From NCBI GenBank assembly GCA_038242095.1, contig JBBSSJ010000106.1, forward strand, positions 1 to 14,633: 14,633 nt of DNA, in the 5' to 3' direction. Source of the DNA: Persicitalea sp038242095 (GTDB lineage: Bacteria > Bacteroidota > Bacteroidia > Cytophagales > Spirosomataceae). Below are positions 8,499-14,633 of this stretch, piece by piece (positions within the stretch are counted from its first letter, which is position 1; the number at the start of each line of letters is the position of its first letter). Both the position numbers and the translations under genes were made by a program. Under the pieces are notes generated by a model that had not been told where the DNA came from, made no database searches, and was given only the letters and a program-made list of their open reading frames with translations.

Positions 8499-9503
8499 AT
8501 GAATATTCTGGCCATCGAATCCTCTTGCGACGAAACGTCGGCGGCGGTACTTTGTAACGGCAAAATACGTTCCAATGTTGTCACCACCCAGCTCGTGCAC
8601 GAGGCCTACGGCGGCGTAGTGCCCGAACTGGCCTCCCGCGCGCACCAGCAAACGATCCTCCCGGTGGTAAAAAAGGCGCTGGCTGACGCAAAAATAGCAA
8701 AAAAAGACCTGCAAGCCATCGCTTTCACGCGCGGCCCCGGCCTGATGGGTGCGCTGTTGGTAGGTACCTCGTTTGCTAAAGCACTGGCGCTCGGCTTGGA
8801 CCTGCCGCTGATCGAGGTCAACCACATGCAGGCGCACGTACTGGCGCATTTCATTGAGGGTCCTAAACCTAACTTCCCGTTTCTGTGCCTGACCGTCAGC
8901 GGTGGACACACCCAAATCGTGCTGGTGCGCGACTACCTCAATATGGAGATCATCGGCCAAACGCTGGACGACGCCGTGGGCGAGGCCTTTGACAAGACCG
9001 CCAAGCTGCTCGATCTGCCCTACCCCGGCGGTCCGCTCATCGATCGCTACGCGCAGGCGGGCAATCCGCTGGCCTACGAATTTCCGATTCCCGACGTACC
9101 CGATTTGAATTTTTCGTTTAGCGGGATCAAGACTTCTATCCTTTATTTTTTACAAAAACAAACCAAAACCAATCCCGCCTTCGTCGCCGAGAATCTGGCC
9201 GATATTTGCGCCAGCATTCAGCACACGCTCATCAAGATCCTGCTGAAAAAAATAACGAAAGCCGCCCAACAAACCGGCATCAGGGAAATCGCCATCGCCG
9301 GGGGCGTGTCCGCCAACTCGGGATTGCGTAAAACCTTGCAGAAAACCGGTGCCGAGAATGGCTGGCAAGTGTACATCCCCCGCTTCGAGTATTGCACCGA
9401 CAACGCTGCCATGATCGCCATCGCGGCTTATTATAAGTACCTGGCCGATGATTTTACCGACCAAACGGTGAGCCCGCTGGCAAGAATGGGGTTTGATGCT
9501 TGA
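8499..9503 (+). CDS. tsaD: tRNA N6-adenosine threonylcarbamoyltransferase TsaD
   Basis: 334 residues from ATG 8499 (MNILAIESSCDETS), the typical TsaD start and length (E. coli 337). The frame is open further upstream to 8301, but that would overlap the divergent tamB-like gene and add 66 unrelated residues, so I reject it. TsaD transfers the threonylcarbamoyl group from threonylcarbamoyl-AMP to A37 of ANN-decoding tRNAs, working in the cytoplasm with TsaB and TsaE. Visible signatures are the N-terminal ASKHA phosphate loop (ESSCDETS), the metal ligands HMQAH at 109-113, VSGGHTQI at 133-140, DDAVGEAFDKTAKLL around 157, and the C-terminal GGVSANSGLR and CTDNAAMIA segments that include the conserved nucleotide- and metal-binding Asn and Asp. 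All expected motifs are present. The gene is divergent from the tamB-like gene and 75 bases upstream of the MOSC gene. Confidence 0.97.
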   Translation: MNILAIESSCDETSAAVLCNGKIRSNVVTTQLVHEAYGGVVPELASRAHQQTILPVVKKALADAKIAKKDLQAIAFTRGPGLMGALLVGTSFAKALALGLDLPLIEVNHMQAHVLAHFIEGPKPNFPFLCLTVSGGHTQIVLVRDYLNMEIIGQTLDDAVGEAFDKTAKLLDLPYPGGPLIDRYAQAGNPLAYEFPIPDVPDLNFSFSGIKTSILYFLQKQTKTNPAFVAENLADICASIQHTLIKILLKKITKAAQQTGIREIAIAGGVSANSGLRKTLQKTGAENGWQVYIPRFEYCTDNAAMIAIAAYYKYLADDFTDQTVSPLARMGFDA

Positions 9504-9564
9504 TGTGTAATTGTTGAATTGCCTAAGAATTGTGTAATCGTTTAACTATGTAATTGTGTAACCG
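9504..9564 (+). repeat. TGTGTAAYYG word repeats downstream of tsaD
   Basis: The spacer after tsaD is built from near-copies of a 10-base word: TGTGTAATTG (9504-9513), TGTGTAATCG (9531-9540), then overlapping TATGTAATTG (about 9547-9556) and TGTGTAACCG (9555-9564). TTGAATTG fills part of the first gap. No coding potential or terminator hairpin is visible here. Confidence 0.7.
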
Positions 9565-9578
9565 TCTTGTTTGAATCT

Positions 9579-10421
9579 ATGAACGCCCCCACGCCATCAC
9601 GCCATCACGCCCCCACGTTTTCTACGTCCCCCGTGCTTTCTGAAATCTGGATTTACCCCGTCAAGTCTTTGGGCGGTGTTAGGTTGGCGGAGGCCCAGGT
9701 ACTTGAACGCGGCTTGGCTTTAGACCGCCGTTGGCTGGTCGTGGATCAGGCCGGTAAAGCACTTACCCAGCGCAAGTTTCGCGCGATGGCCTTGATCGAT
9801 GTCGCTTTGGCTGATGACGGATTTTGGCTCACGCAGCGCTCTTCACCCGATGACCGATTTTTCGTGTCTTTTGAGCCCGTGACCAAGGAAAATATCTTGG
9901 TAAGGGTGTGGGACGATACGGTAAAGGCCGTCACCGTGGATCCGGCGGCCGACGCGTGGCTGAGCAAGTACATCGGTAAAGAAGTCCGGCTTGTGCATAT
10001 GCCCGAGAATGCCGCCCGGCCCGTCGATCCTAAATACGCTCAGGCGGACGAAAATGTCAGCTTTGCCGACGCCTATCCGCTGCTGGTCATTAGTCAGGCC
10101 TCACTCGATGATCTCAACATGCGCCTTGCCCAGCCCGTCACCATGCGGCGCTTCCGGCCCAACCTAGTGGTGACGGGCACCGCGCCCTACGCCGAGGATA
10201 CCTGGACCACACTTCGCATCGGCACCGCCGACTTTGTCACTACCGAAGCCTGCTCGCGCTGCATCATGACGACCATCGATCCTGTTACCGCCGAGCCCGG
10301 GCGGGAACCGCTGAAAACGCTGATGGGCTATCGTAAGCAGGCCGACGATATTATGTTCGGCATGAATCTGCTGGCCAGAGAAGGCCGCATTAGCGAGGGC
10401 GATACTGTCGAATTATCGTAA
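9579..10421 (+). CDS. MOSC domain-containing protein, YcbX/mARC-type molybdenum-cofactor enzyme
   Basis: 280 residues from ATG 9579. An N-terminal MOSC-N beta-barrel starts at about residue 20 (LSEIWIYPVKSLGG). The MOSC domain follows, with DAYPLLVIS (164-172), FRPNLVV (192-198), the AEDTW segment and CSRC at 225-228. The conserved Cys of this region ligates the molybdenum cofactor in mARC/YcbX enzymes, which reduce N-hydroxylated bases and amines. E. coli YcbX has an extra C-terminal ferredoxin domain that is absent here, as in mARC, so a separate electron donor would be needed. The specific substrate is inference from the family. The start is uncertain: the first ~12 codons lie in an 8-bp tandem repeat (9583-9614), and an in-frame GTG at 9633 would begin right at the conserved domain (263 residues). 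The next gene starts 4 bases after the stop, so the two are probably co-transcribed. Confidence 0.88.
   Translation: MNAPTPSRHHAPTFSTSPVLSEIWIYPVKSLGGVRLAEAQVLERGLALDRRWLVVDQAGKALTQRKFRAMALIDVALADDGFWLTQRSSPDDRFFVSFEPVTKENILVRVWDDTVKAVTVDPAADAWLSKYIGKEVRLVHMPENAARPVDPKYAQADENVSFADAYPLLVISQASLDDLNMRLAQPVTMRRFRPNLVVTGTAPYAEDTWTTLRIGTADFVTTEACSRCIMTTIDPVTAEPGREPLKTLMGYRKQADDIMFGMNLLAREGRISEGDTVELS
9583..9614 (+). repeat. Four tandem 8-bp units at the start of the MOSC gene
   Basis: Unit A (ACGCCCCC) and unit B (ACGCCATC) occur in the order A-B-B-A at 9583, 9591, 9599 and 9607, followed by a partial ACG. Because 8 is not a multiple of 3, gain or loss of one unit would change the frame for any translation starting at ATG 9579. 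If translation starts at GTG 9633, the array is simply leader sequence. Confidence 0.85.
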
Positions 10422-10425
10422 TAAA

Positions 10426-11274
10426 ATGCCCGAATCAGTACCGCCGCTTTACCGTTTCAAGCCGATTCACCTGCACTGGCTCAGCCTCGATGTAGTAGTC
10501 GGGGCGTTGCTGTCGCACGTAGCAGCCAATCGGATGCCCGGCGGCACCACCCCGCTCAACGGCTGGGTCACGGTCATTCTGGGCCTGGTGGTGCTGGCGA
10601 TCTATACCCTCGACCATCTGCTCGACAACCGTAAGCCTGAGCAGCCGCATACCCAGCGCCACGCCTTTGTGCGCGAACACGAGCGCCTCATTTGGTACTT
10701 TGTGATTGGCTCGCTCGGGTTGGCCACTGCCCTTTCCTGGCTCATTCCGCGTCAGTTATGGGAATTTGGCGCCGGGATGGTCATTTTTGTGGCGTTGTAT
10801 CTGTGGCGTGTCTCGCGCATCCCGCTCAAAAGCAAGCAGCAAGCCCTGAAAGAGCCGATTACGTCGCTTATATACGCGGCGGGCGTGTGGGCCAGTACTT
10901 GGTTTTTGGGCGAAGGTATAAGTTGGGAAAGCTTGGTGATGGGCGTGATCTTTTATCTTCTCACGGTGCAAAGTCTCCTGCTGTTTTCGCACTTCGAGGC
11001 GATGAAGTATAAGGAAACTTTCAATTTGGCCCGCTGGCTGGGTCGCAAAAACACCCTACTGATCTTGCGCGGCATCGCACTCGTCACACTCGTTACTTGT
11101 GTGACGGTTTGTTTACTCACCGAATACCGCTACGCGCAACGGCTGGCCGTGATTATGATCGCGATGGCCGGCGTGCATTACTGGATGCTGCTGAACCCCG
11201 AAAAAGTGGTGGCCGACGAGCGCTTCCGTATGGCGGGCGAAGTGGTATTTTTCCTGCCGGGGCTAGTGTTGTAA
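10426..11274 (+). CDS. Polytopic inner-membrane protein, possibly UbiA-like; function unknown
   Basis: 282 residues, mostly hydrophobic. I count about eight or nine membrane segments, roughly at 18-35, 45-62, 89-107, 112-128, 143-162, 167-187, 210-232, 238-256 and 268-282. The chain ends inside the last one. A loop after the second segment reads YTLDHLLDNRK (Asp63 and Asp67), and charged loops follow segments 4 and 6. A DxxxD after transmembrane 2 together with about nine helices recalls UbiA prenyltransferases. However, the usual motif is NDxxDxxxD, and the leading Asn-Asp is missing, as is a clear second Asp-rich loop. I therefore treat UbiA kinship as a possibility only. The ATG lies 4 bases after the MOSC stop, suggesting translational coupling and a shared transcript. 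The alternative is an unrelated conserved membrane family of Cytophagales. Confidence 0.8.
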   Translation: MPESVPPLYRFKPIHLHWLSLDVVVGALLSHVAANRMPGGTTPLNGWVTVILGLVVLAIYTLDHLLDNRKPEQPHTQRHAFVREHERLIWYFVIGSLGLATALSWLIPRQLWEFGAGMVIFVALYLWRVSRIPLKSKQQALKEPITSLIYAAGVWASTWFLGEGISWESLVMGVIFYLLTVQSLLLFSHFEAMKYKETFNLARWLGRKNTLLILRGIALVTLVTCVTVCLLTEYRYAQRLAVIMIAMAGVHYWMLLNPEKVVADERFRMAGEVVFFLPGLVL

Positions 11275-11328
11275 ATCTTTCATGAGGCCCCTCAGGCTTT
11301 GTGGTGACAGGATCGCCGGCAAAGCCGT

Positions 11329-11336
11329 TACCTTTG
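11329..11336 (+). promoter_or_regulatory. -7 promoter box (TACCTTTG) for the glutamine synthetase-like gene
   Basis: TACCTTTG is an exact match to TAnnTTTG. It lies 13 bases before ATG 11350 and 22 before ATG 11359. The nearest upstream TTTG (11298-11301) is 27 bases away, longer than the usual 19-21. Before tsaD the box-to-ATG gap is 20 bases, so by analogy ATG 11359 may be the true start. Confidence 0.5.
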
Positions 11337-11349
11337 TGGCTCCCTACCG

Positions 11350-12717
11350 ATGCATACTATGACCAAAGAAGAAATCATTCAGTACTTCAACCAGCACGAT
11401 GTCCAAAAGGTAAAATTTGCCTTTGCCGACATCGACGGCATCCTGCGCGGGAAAATCATTCATCGAAAGAAATTCCTGAGCGGGATAGAGAAAGGATACG
11501 CCTTTTGCGATGTCGCATTCGGCTGGGACAGCGCCGATGTGCTTTACGACAACACCAGCCTCACCGGATGGCACACGGGTTTTCCTGATGCGACTGTCCG
11601 CATCGACCTCGATACCTTTCGCCGCATTCCCTGGGAAAATGATCTGCCTTTTTTCCTGGCCGATTTCAGCCAGCCCGATGGCAACGACCTGCCTGCTTGC
11701 CCGCGTAGCTTGTTGAAACGGGTCATCGCCGAATGCACCGCACTAGGTTTTCACGCGGAGTACGCCCAAGAGTTTGAATGGTTTAATTTTCGGGAGACGC
11801 CCCGGAGCTTGCAGGAAAAGGAGTTCCGGAATCTGGAGCCACTCACACCGGGAATGTTTGGCTATTCCATTTTGCGTCCTTCGCTGGAAAGCGACTTCAA
11901 CAATGATTTATTTGACTTACTGGCCCAATTCGACGTCCCGCTGGAAGGGCTCCATACCGAAACCGGCCCGGGTGTGTACGAAGCCGCCATTATCCACGAT
12001 GAGGTACTGCGTGCCGCCGATAAAGCCGCGCTTCTCAAGACGGCGGTGAAGGAAATTGCCTATCGTCACGGCATTTTGGCCACTTTTATGGCCAAGTGGA
12101 ACGCGGAATTGCCCGGTTGCAGCGGCCACCTGCACCAAAGTCTATGGTCGGCCGACCGAGGCCAAAACCTTTTTTTCGAAGCCGGCGATCCCGACAAAAT
12201 GAGCCCGCTGATGCGGCAATTCGTCGCCGGACAGCTGCACAGTCTGCCGCATATTCTGCCGATGTTTGCGCCGACGGTCAATAGCTACAAGCGGCTGGTA
12301 GAAGGTGCCTGGGCCCCCACAACGGTCACCTGGGCCATCGGAAACCGCACAACGGCCCTGAACGCCATCACCGATTCTAAAGCGCACGCCCGCGTGGAGC
12401 ACCGCGTCGCCGGAGCCGACGCCAATCCCTACCTGGCGATAGCCGCCGCCTTGGCGTCAGGGCTTTACGGCATCAAAAATAAGCTATCGCTGGACGTTGC
12501 CGCCACGTGTGGCAATGGCTACGAAAACAAAGAAAATGGTATATTACCCACAAATCTCAAAGAAGCGACCCAAGCCATGAAAGCCAGTCCGCTGTCGGTC
12601 GAGTTGTTCGGCGAGGATTTTGTCAACCACTTCACCGCCACCCGGGACTGGGAATGGCGGCAATACGCCCGCTCCGTCAGCGATTGGGAATTGAAGCGGT
12701 ATTTTGAAATAATATAA
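11350..12717 (+). CDS. Glutamine synthetase-family protein (GlnA/PuuA-like gamma-glutamyl ligase)
   Basis: 455 residues (452 if the second ATG at 11359 is used). The N-terminal beta-Grasp domain spans about residues 1-110, with FADIDGILRGK. The catalytic domain holds the expected metal and substrate residues: E141-F-E143, the TETGPGVYEAA segment with Glu204 and Glu211, GCSGHLHQSLW with His260/His262, NSYKRL with Arg315, GNR with Arg333, and RVEHR at 348-352 followed by GADANPYLAIAA. These match active type-I enzymes. I see no clear adenylylation-loop tyrosine motif of classical GlnA. The RVEHRVAGADANPYL ending is shared with gamma-glutamylpolyamine synthetases such as PuuA (472 residues). It probably joins glutamate to an amine using ATP in the cytoplasm; whether the amine is ammonia, a polyamine or something else cannot be told. 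The gene has its own promoter-like box and a repeat-rich spacer after it. Confidence 0.88.
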   Translation: MHTMTKEEIIQYFNQHDVQKVKFAFADIDGILRGKIIHRKKFLSGIEKGYAFCDVAFGWDSADVLYDNTSLTGWHTGFPDATVRIDLDTFRRIPWENDLPFFLADFSQPDGNDLPACPRSLLKRVIAECTALGFHAEYAQEFEWFNFRETPRSLQEKEFRNLEPLTPGMFGYSILRPSLESDFNNDLFDLLAQFDVPLEGLHTETGPGVYEAAIIHDEVLRAADKAALLKTAVKEIAYRHGILATFMAKWNAELPGCSGHLHQSLWSADRGQNLFFEAGDPDKMSPLMRQFVAGQLHSLPHILPMFAPTVNSYKRLVEGAWAPTTVTWAIGNRTTALNAITDSKAHARVEHRVAGADANPYLAIAAALASGLYGIKNKLSLDVAATCGNGYENKENGILPTNLKEATQAMKASPLSVELFGEDFVNHFTATRDWEWRQYARSVSDWELKRYFEII

Positions 12718-12720
12718 AGG

Positions 12721-12747
12721 AGGCACAAAGGGACACAGGCACAAAGT
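12721..12747 (+). repeat. GGCACAAAG direct repeats, left part of an inverted repeat pair
   Basis: AGGCACAAAG occurs at 12721-12730 and again from about 12737 (AGGCACAAAG), starting 4 bases after the stop of the glutamine synthetase-like gene. The 12-mer at 12721-12732 is the exact reverse complement of 12862-12873. The spacer 12718-12891 contains nothing that looks coding. Confidence 0.75.
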
Positions 12748-12861
12748 AGTGCATCCAATCCTACTAGTAAATTTCTCCATTTTGAAACAAAACACTACTC
12801 AGTTGTAATGAGATCAATGCCTTACTTATCCATCGAGCACATTTTCACTTTGCCCATTTCC

Positions 12862-12885
12862 CCCTTTGTGCCTTTGCCCCTTTAA
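12862..12885 (-). repeat. CTTTGTGCC words, right part of the inverted repeat pair
   Basis: CCCTTTGTGCCT (12862-12873) mirrors 12721-12732 exactly and continues into TTGCCCCTTTAA, a degenerate second copy of the word. It ends just before the ATG of the phosphotransferase gene at 12892, so the repeat forms that gene's leader. A second, nested pair, AGTAGTG (12745-12751) and CACTACT (12793-12799), lies inside. Confidence 0.75.
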
Positions 12886-12891
12886 AAAAAT

Positions 12892-13935
12892 ATGCGTTTA
12901 ATAAACTACCACGAAATAATAAAAGCGGCTTGGGCGGGGTTCGATCCTTCCAAGACGATTGTGAGCATTACCGACATCAGCGCGATGGTGTCGACCAATC
13001 ACGTATTCAGGGTGTGGCTGGATACAGGGGAAATGGTGATCGCCAAACTATCGTATTTCGGCAAGTTCGAGCATTTCAAGGAAGACCACCGCATCATCCA
13101 CGCCTTGTCGACCAATTTGCTCTACCCCTTCGAAAATGTTCTGGCCAAATCTTTGGTCAAAAACAATCAGGTGTATACCCACCGGTTCAAGGATGCGATG
13201 GTGGATGCATGGCTGGTGTTTTATAATCCGATACGAACCAAGGACCGACTGCCCCGACGGCTGAGTGAACCCCAAATTCGTAGCCTGGCGCGGGAGATTG
13301 CGAAGTTCCACAAATCCTGCTTCCGGGTGAGTAAGGTACTTCCCAAAGCTTCCAAAAAACTGCGCACCGATATTCAGCACTTGCTCGATATTCTGGATAC
13401 CGAAACCGGCGAGTTCGAGCACCGCATGCACGTCGGTTTTCTGCGGGAGCAATGCGGTTTATTTTTAAAGAACATTCAAAAACTCGATGTCATAAATTTC
13501 GATCTCATGCCTGTTTTTGTCGACTGGAACATCGGCAATTTCTCTGTAGAAGAAGACTTTACTTTGTTTTCCCGCTGGGATTACGATTGGTTTCGAGTCT
13601 CGTCGCGCATCATGGATTTTTATTTTCTGAGCCGCGTAGTTTCCGACGTGGGCGACCGGACGGCGTTCAGCTATTACATTGGCCCCTTAATGGAAGACCG
13701 CTTCTTGATTTTCCTGGAAGAATACCATAAGATTTATCCCCTGACCCGCAGCGAAATCTATTTCATTAAGGAAGCCTATCGCTTTTTTATCCTGAATTAC
13801 GTCATCAAAGACGGTCGTTACTTTTTTCACCGGACCTACGCCATCAAATTGCAGCGCGAAGCCTATGAAATCTATTTTCCCAGCATCGAAAAAGAGTTCG
13901 ACGCCGAGAAGATCTTGAATCATTTAAAAATATAG
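12892..13935 (+). CDS. Kinase-fold phosphotransferase (APH/choline-kinase-like superfamily)
   Basis: 347 residues. The N-lobe contains a nucleotide-loop-like stretch at 31-42 (AMVSTNHVFRVW) and VIAKLSY with candidate ATP-binding Lys52. The linker and C-lobe are helical. The catalytic loop reads FVDWNIGN, with Asp211 and Asn216 in the DxxxxN spacing of aminoglycoside-phosphotransferase-type kinases. The usual His-Gly before the Asp is Phe-Val. The metal-binding segment is SRWDYDWFR (Asp230/Asp232), followed by a DFYFLSR helix matching the 'Asp-Phe/Leu' that closes this region in the superfamily. It probably phosphorylates a small molecule (sugar, amino alcohol or similar) using ATP in the cytoplasm, but no substrate can be inferred. 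The repeat-rich leader precedes it and the HAD gene follows 78 bases after its stop on the same strand, suggesting a kinase/HAD pair. Confidence 0.8.
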   Translation: MRLINYHEIIKAAWAGFDPSKTIVSITDISAMVSTNHVFRVWLDTGEMVIAKLSYFGKFEHFKEDHRIIHALSTNLLYPFENVLAKSLVKNNQVYTHRFKDAMVDAWLVFYNPIRTKDRLPRRLSEPQIRSLAREIAKFHKSCFRVSKVLPKASKKLRTDIQHLLDILDTETGEFEHRMHVGFLREQCGLFLKNIQKLDVINFDLMPVFVDWNIGNFSVEEDFTLFSRWDYDWFRVSSRIMDFYFLSRVVSDVGDRTAFSYYIGPLMEDRFLIFLEEYHKIYPLTRSEIYFIKEAYRFFILNYVIKDGRYFFHRTYAIKLQREAYEIYFPSIEKEFDAEKILNHLKI

Positions 13936-14013
13936 ACTTTTCACCTTACCTGGCAGCGCCGCCTGTTCCGCCCCCTCGCCTTCGGAGAGTAGAGGGTTCT
14001 TTAAGTCAAAAAT

Positions 14014-14633
14014 ATGACCATGCAACTTTCCTCTTTCAAGGACGTAGTTTCCAAATACGATGTGATTTTCTTCGATGCTTTTGGGGTATTGAAAACGCAC
14101 AACGCGCTGATTCCCGGTATTGGAAAAACCTTTGCCTACCTGCGTGAAAACAACAAGGATTTTTATGTCCTGACCAACGACGCCTCGCGGAGCCCATCCC
14201 ACCTGGCCGACTCCTACCACCGGCTGGGCCTATACGACGTGGTGCCGGAATGCATCATTTCTTCGGGAATGCTGGCGCGCGATTACCTCGACCTTAAAGT
14301 GGATGGCGGCACGGTGGCCTACCTGGGCACCGAGAAATCGGCGCACTATCTCCAAAGCCTGGGCATGCACACGCTGCCGATCGGCAAGCTGGACTTGGAA
14401 CAGAGCGACGACGTGAGCGCGCTCGTGATGCTCGACGATGAGGGCTTCGACTGGAACGCCGACCTCAGCAAAACCATCAACCTGCTGCGTAGTCGCAATA
14501 TCCCGGTGGTCGTGGCCAACACTGACCGCACCTACCCAATGTCGTCGCAACGGGTGGCGATCGCCATCGGGGCCATCGCCAACATGATCGAGGACATCGT
14601 CGGTAAGCATTTCATTCGCTTTGGCAAGCCCGA
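14014..14633 (+). CDS. HAD-superfamily class IIA-like hydrolase (partial, runs off the window)
   Basis: 206 complete codons from ATG 14014, open to the window end; ATG 14020 is an alternative start. HAD motif I is IFFDAFGVLKT with nucleophile Asp21, and motif II is VLTNDAS (Thr54). After motif II comes a region (about 75-180) where class IIA proteins carry a C2 cap, with GTVAYLGTEKS and ALVMLDDEGFDW segments and then PVVVANTDRTYPM. The order and spacing resemble NagD/p-nitrophenylphosphatase-type proteins. The second Asp of motif I (DxD) is replaced by Phe23, which would be unusual for a standard phosphatase. Motifs III and IV lie beyond the window except for the IRFGKP turn at its end, which in class IIA proteins precedes the final Asp motif. 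Known HAD-IIA enzymes dephosphorylate small phosphate esters; activity here is uncertain. Confidence 0.85.
   Translation, partial: MTMQLSSFKDVVSKYDVIFFDAFGVLKTHNALIPGIGKTFAYLRENNKDFYVLTNDASRSPSHLADSYHRLGLYDVVPECIISSGMLARDYLDLKVDGGTVAYLGTEKSAHYLQSLGMHTLPIGKLDLEQSDDVSALVMLDDEGFDWNADLSKTINLLRSRNIPVVVANTDRTYPMSSQRVAIAIGAIANMIEDIVGKHFIRFGKP

Noticed and set aside
8487..8960. 157-codon minus-strand frame within tsaD
   Set aside because: It is antisense to conserved tsaD sequence and has no recognisable motif; it is a shadow frame.
11283..11294. TGAGGCCCCTCA as a terminator after the membrane protein gene
   Set aside because: The palindrome is only 12 bases, leaving a 4-bp stem with a 4-base loop, and is followed by a weak T-run; too small to call.
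13973..13996. CCCTC/GAGGG hairpin between the phosphotransferase and HAD genes
   Set aside because: A 5-bp stem with a 14-base loop is weak and could occur by chance; it may be a degenerate intergenic repeat but cannot be supported from one copy.
1..14633. CRISPR array, tRNA, rRNA or defence system
   Set aside because: No regularly spaced repeats with unique spacers, no cloverleaf or rRNA-like sequence, and no nuclease, methylase or toxin-antitoxin gene was recognised.

Overview
The window looks like a chromosomal segment from a Bacteroidota bacterium, most likely order Cytophagales (Spirosoma/Dyadobacter/Runella-like). Four observations support this: GC content is moderate to high by eye; Shine-Dalgarno sites are weak or absent; several leaders carry boxes matching the Bacteroidetes -7 consensus TAnnTTTG (TACTTTTG before tsaD, TACCTTTG before the glutamine synthetase-like gene); and the gene types include a very large TamB-like protein head-to-head with tsaD, a fused two-domain M16 peptidase and an IS5-type transposase tail. 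The genus is inference. I see no rRNA, tRNA or CRISPR array.

Layout. Positions 1-137 hold the 3' end of an IS5-like element. A hairpin terminator (157-185) follows, then a 933-residue exported M16 zinc peptidase on the minus strand (254-3055). A small predicted lipoprotein (3241-3624, +) converges on a 1532-residue-class TamB/AsmA-like protein (3822-8423, -). Between them lies an exact, loop-less 64-bp palindrome (3695-3758). TamB is divergent from tsaD (8499-9503, +), which makes the universal t6A modification of tRNA. Downstream on the same strand are a MOSC-domain protein of the YcbX/mARC type (9579-10421) and, 4 bases later, an unassigned polytopic membrane protein (10426-11274). A glutamine synthetase-family ligase (11350-12717) has its own promoter-like element. 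After a repeat-rich 174-base spacer come a kinase-fold phosphotransferase (12892-13935) and a HAD class-IIA-type protein that runs off the window (14014-14633).

Functional themes. The left half concerns the envelope: a periplasmic peptidase, a lipoprotein and an outer-membrane assembly factor. tsaD is housekeeping. The right third (ligase, kinase-fold enzyme, HAD protein) is same-strand and could be a small-molecule pathway, but no substrate can be read from the sequence. The most unusual signals are non-coding: the palindrome, and short word-like tandem repeats in several leaders (14 bp x2 at 3186, 8 bp x4 at 9583, TGTGTAAYYG words at 9504-9564, and GGCACAAAG words in inverted orientation around 12721-12885). 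One repeat array makes the start of the MOSC gene uncertain. In the protein set, the HAD protein lacks the usual second aspartate of motif I, and the kinase-like protein lacks the usual histidine of its catalytic loop.
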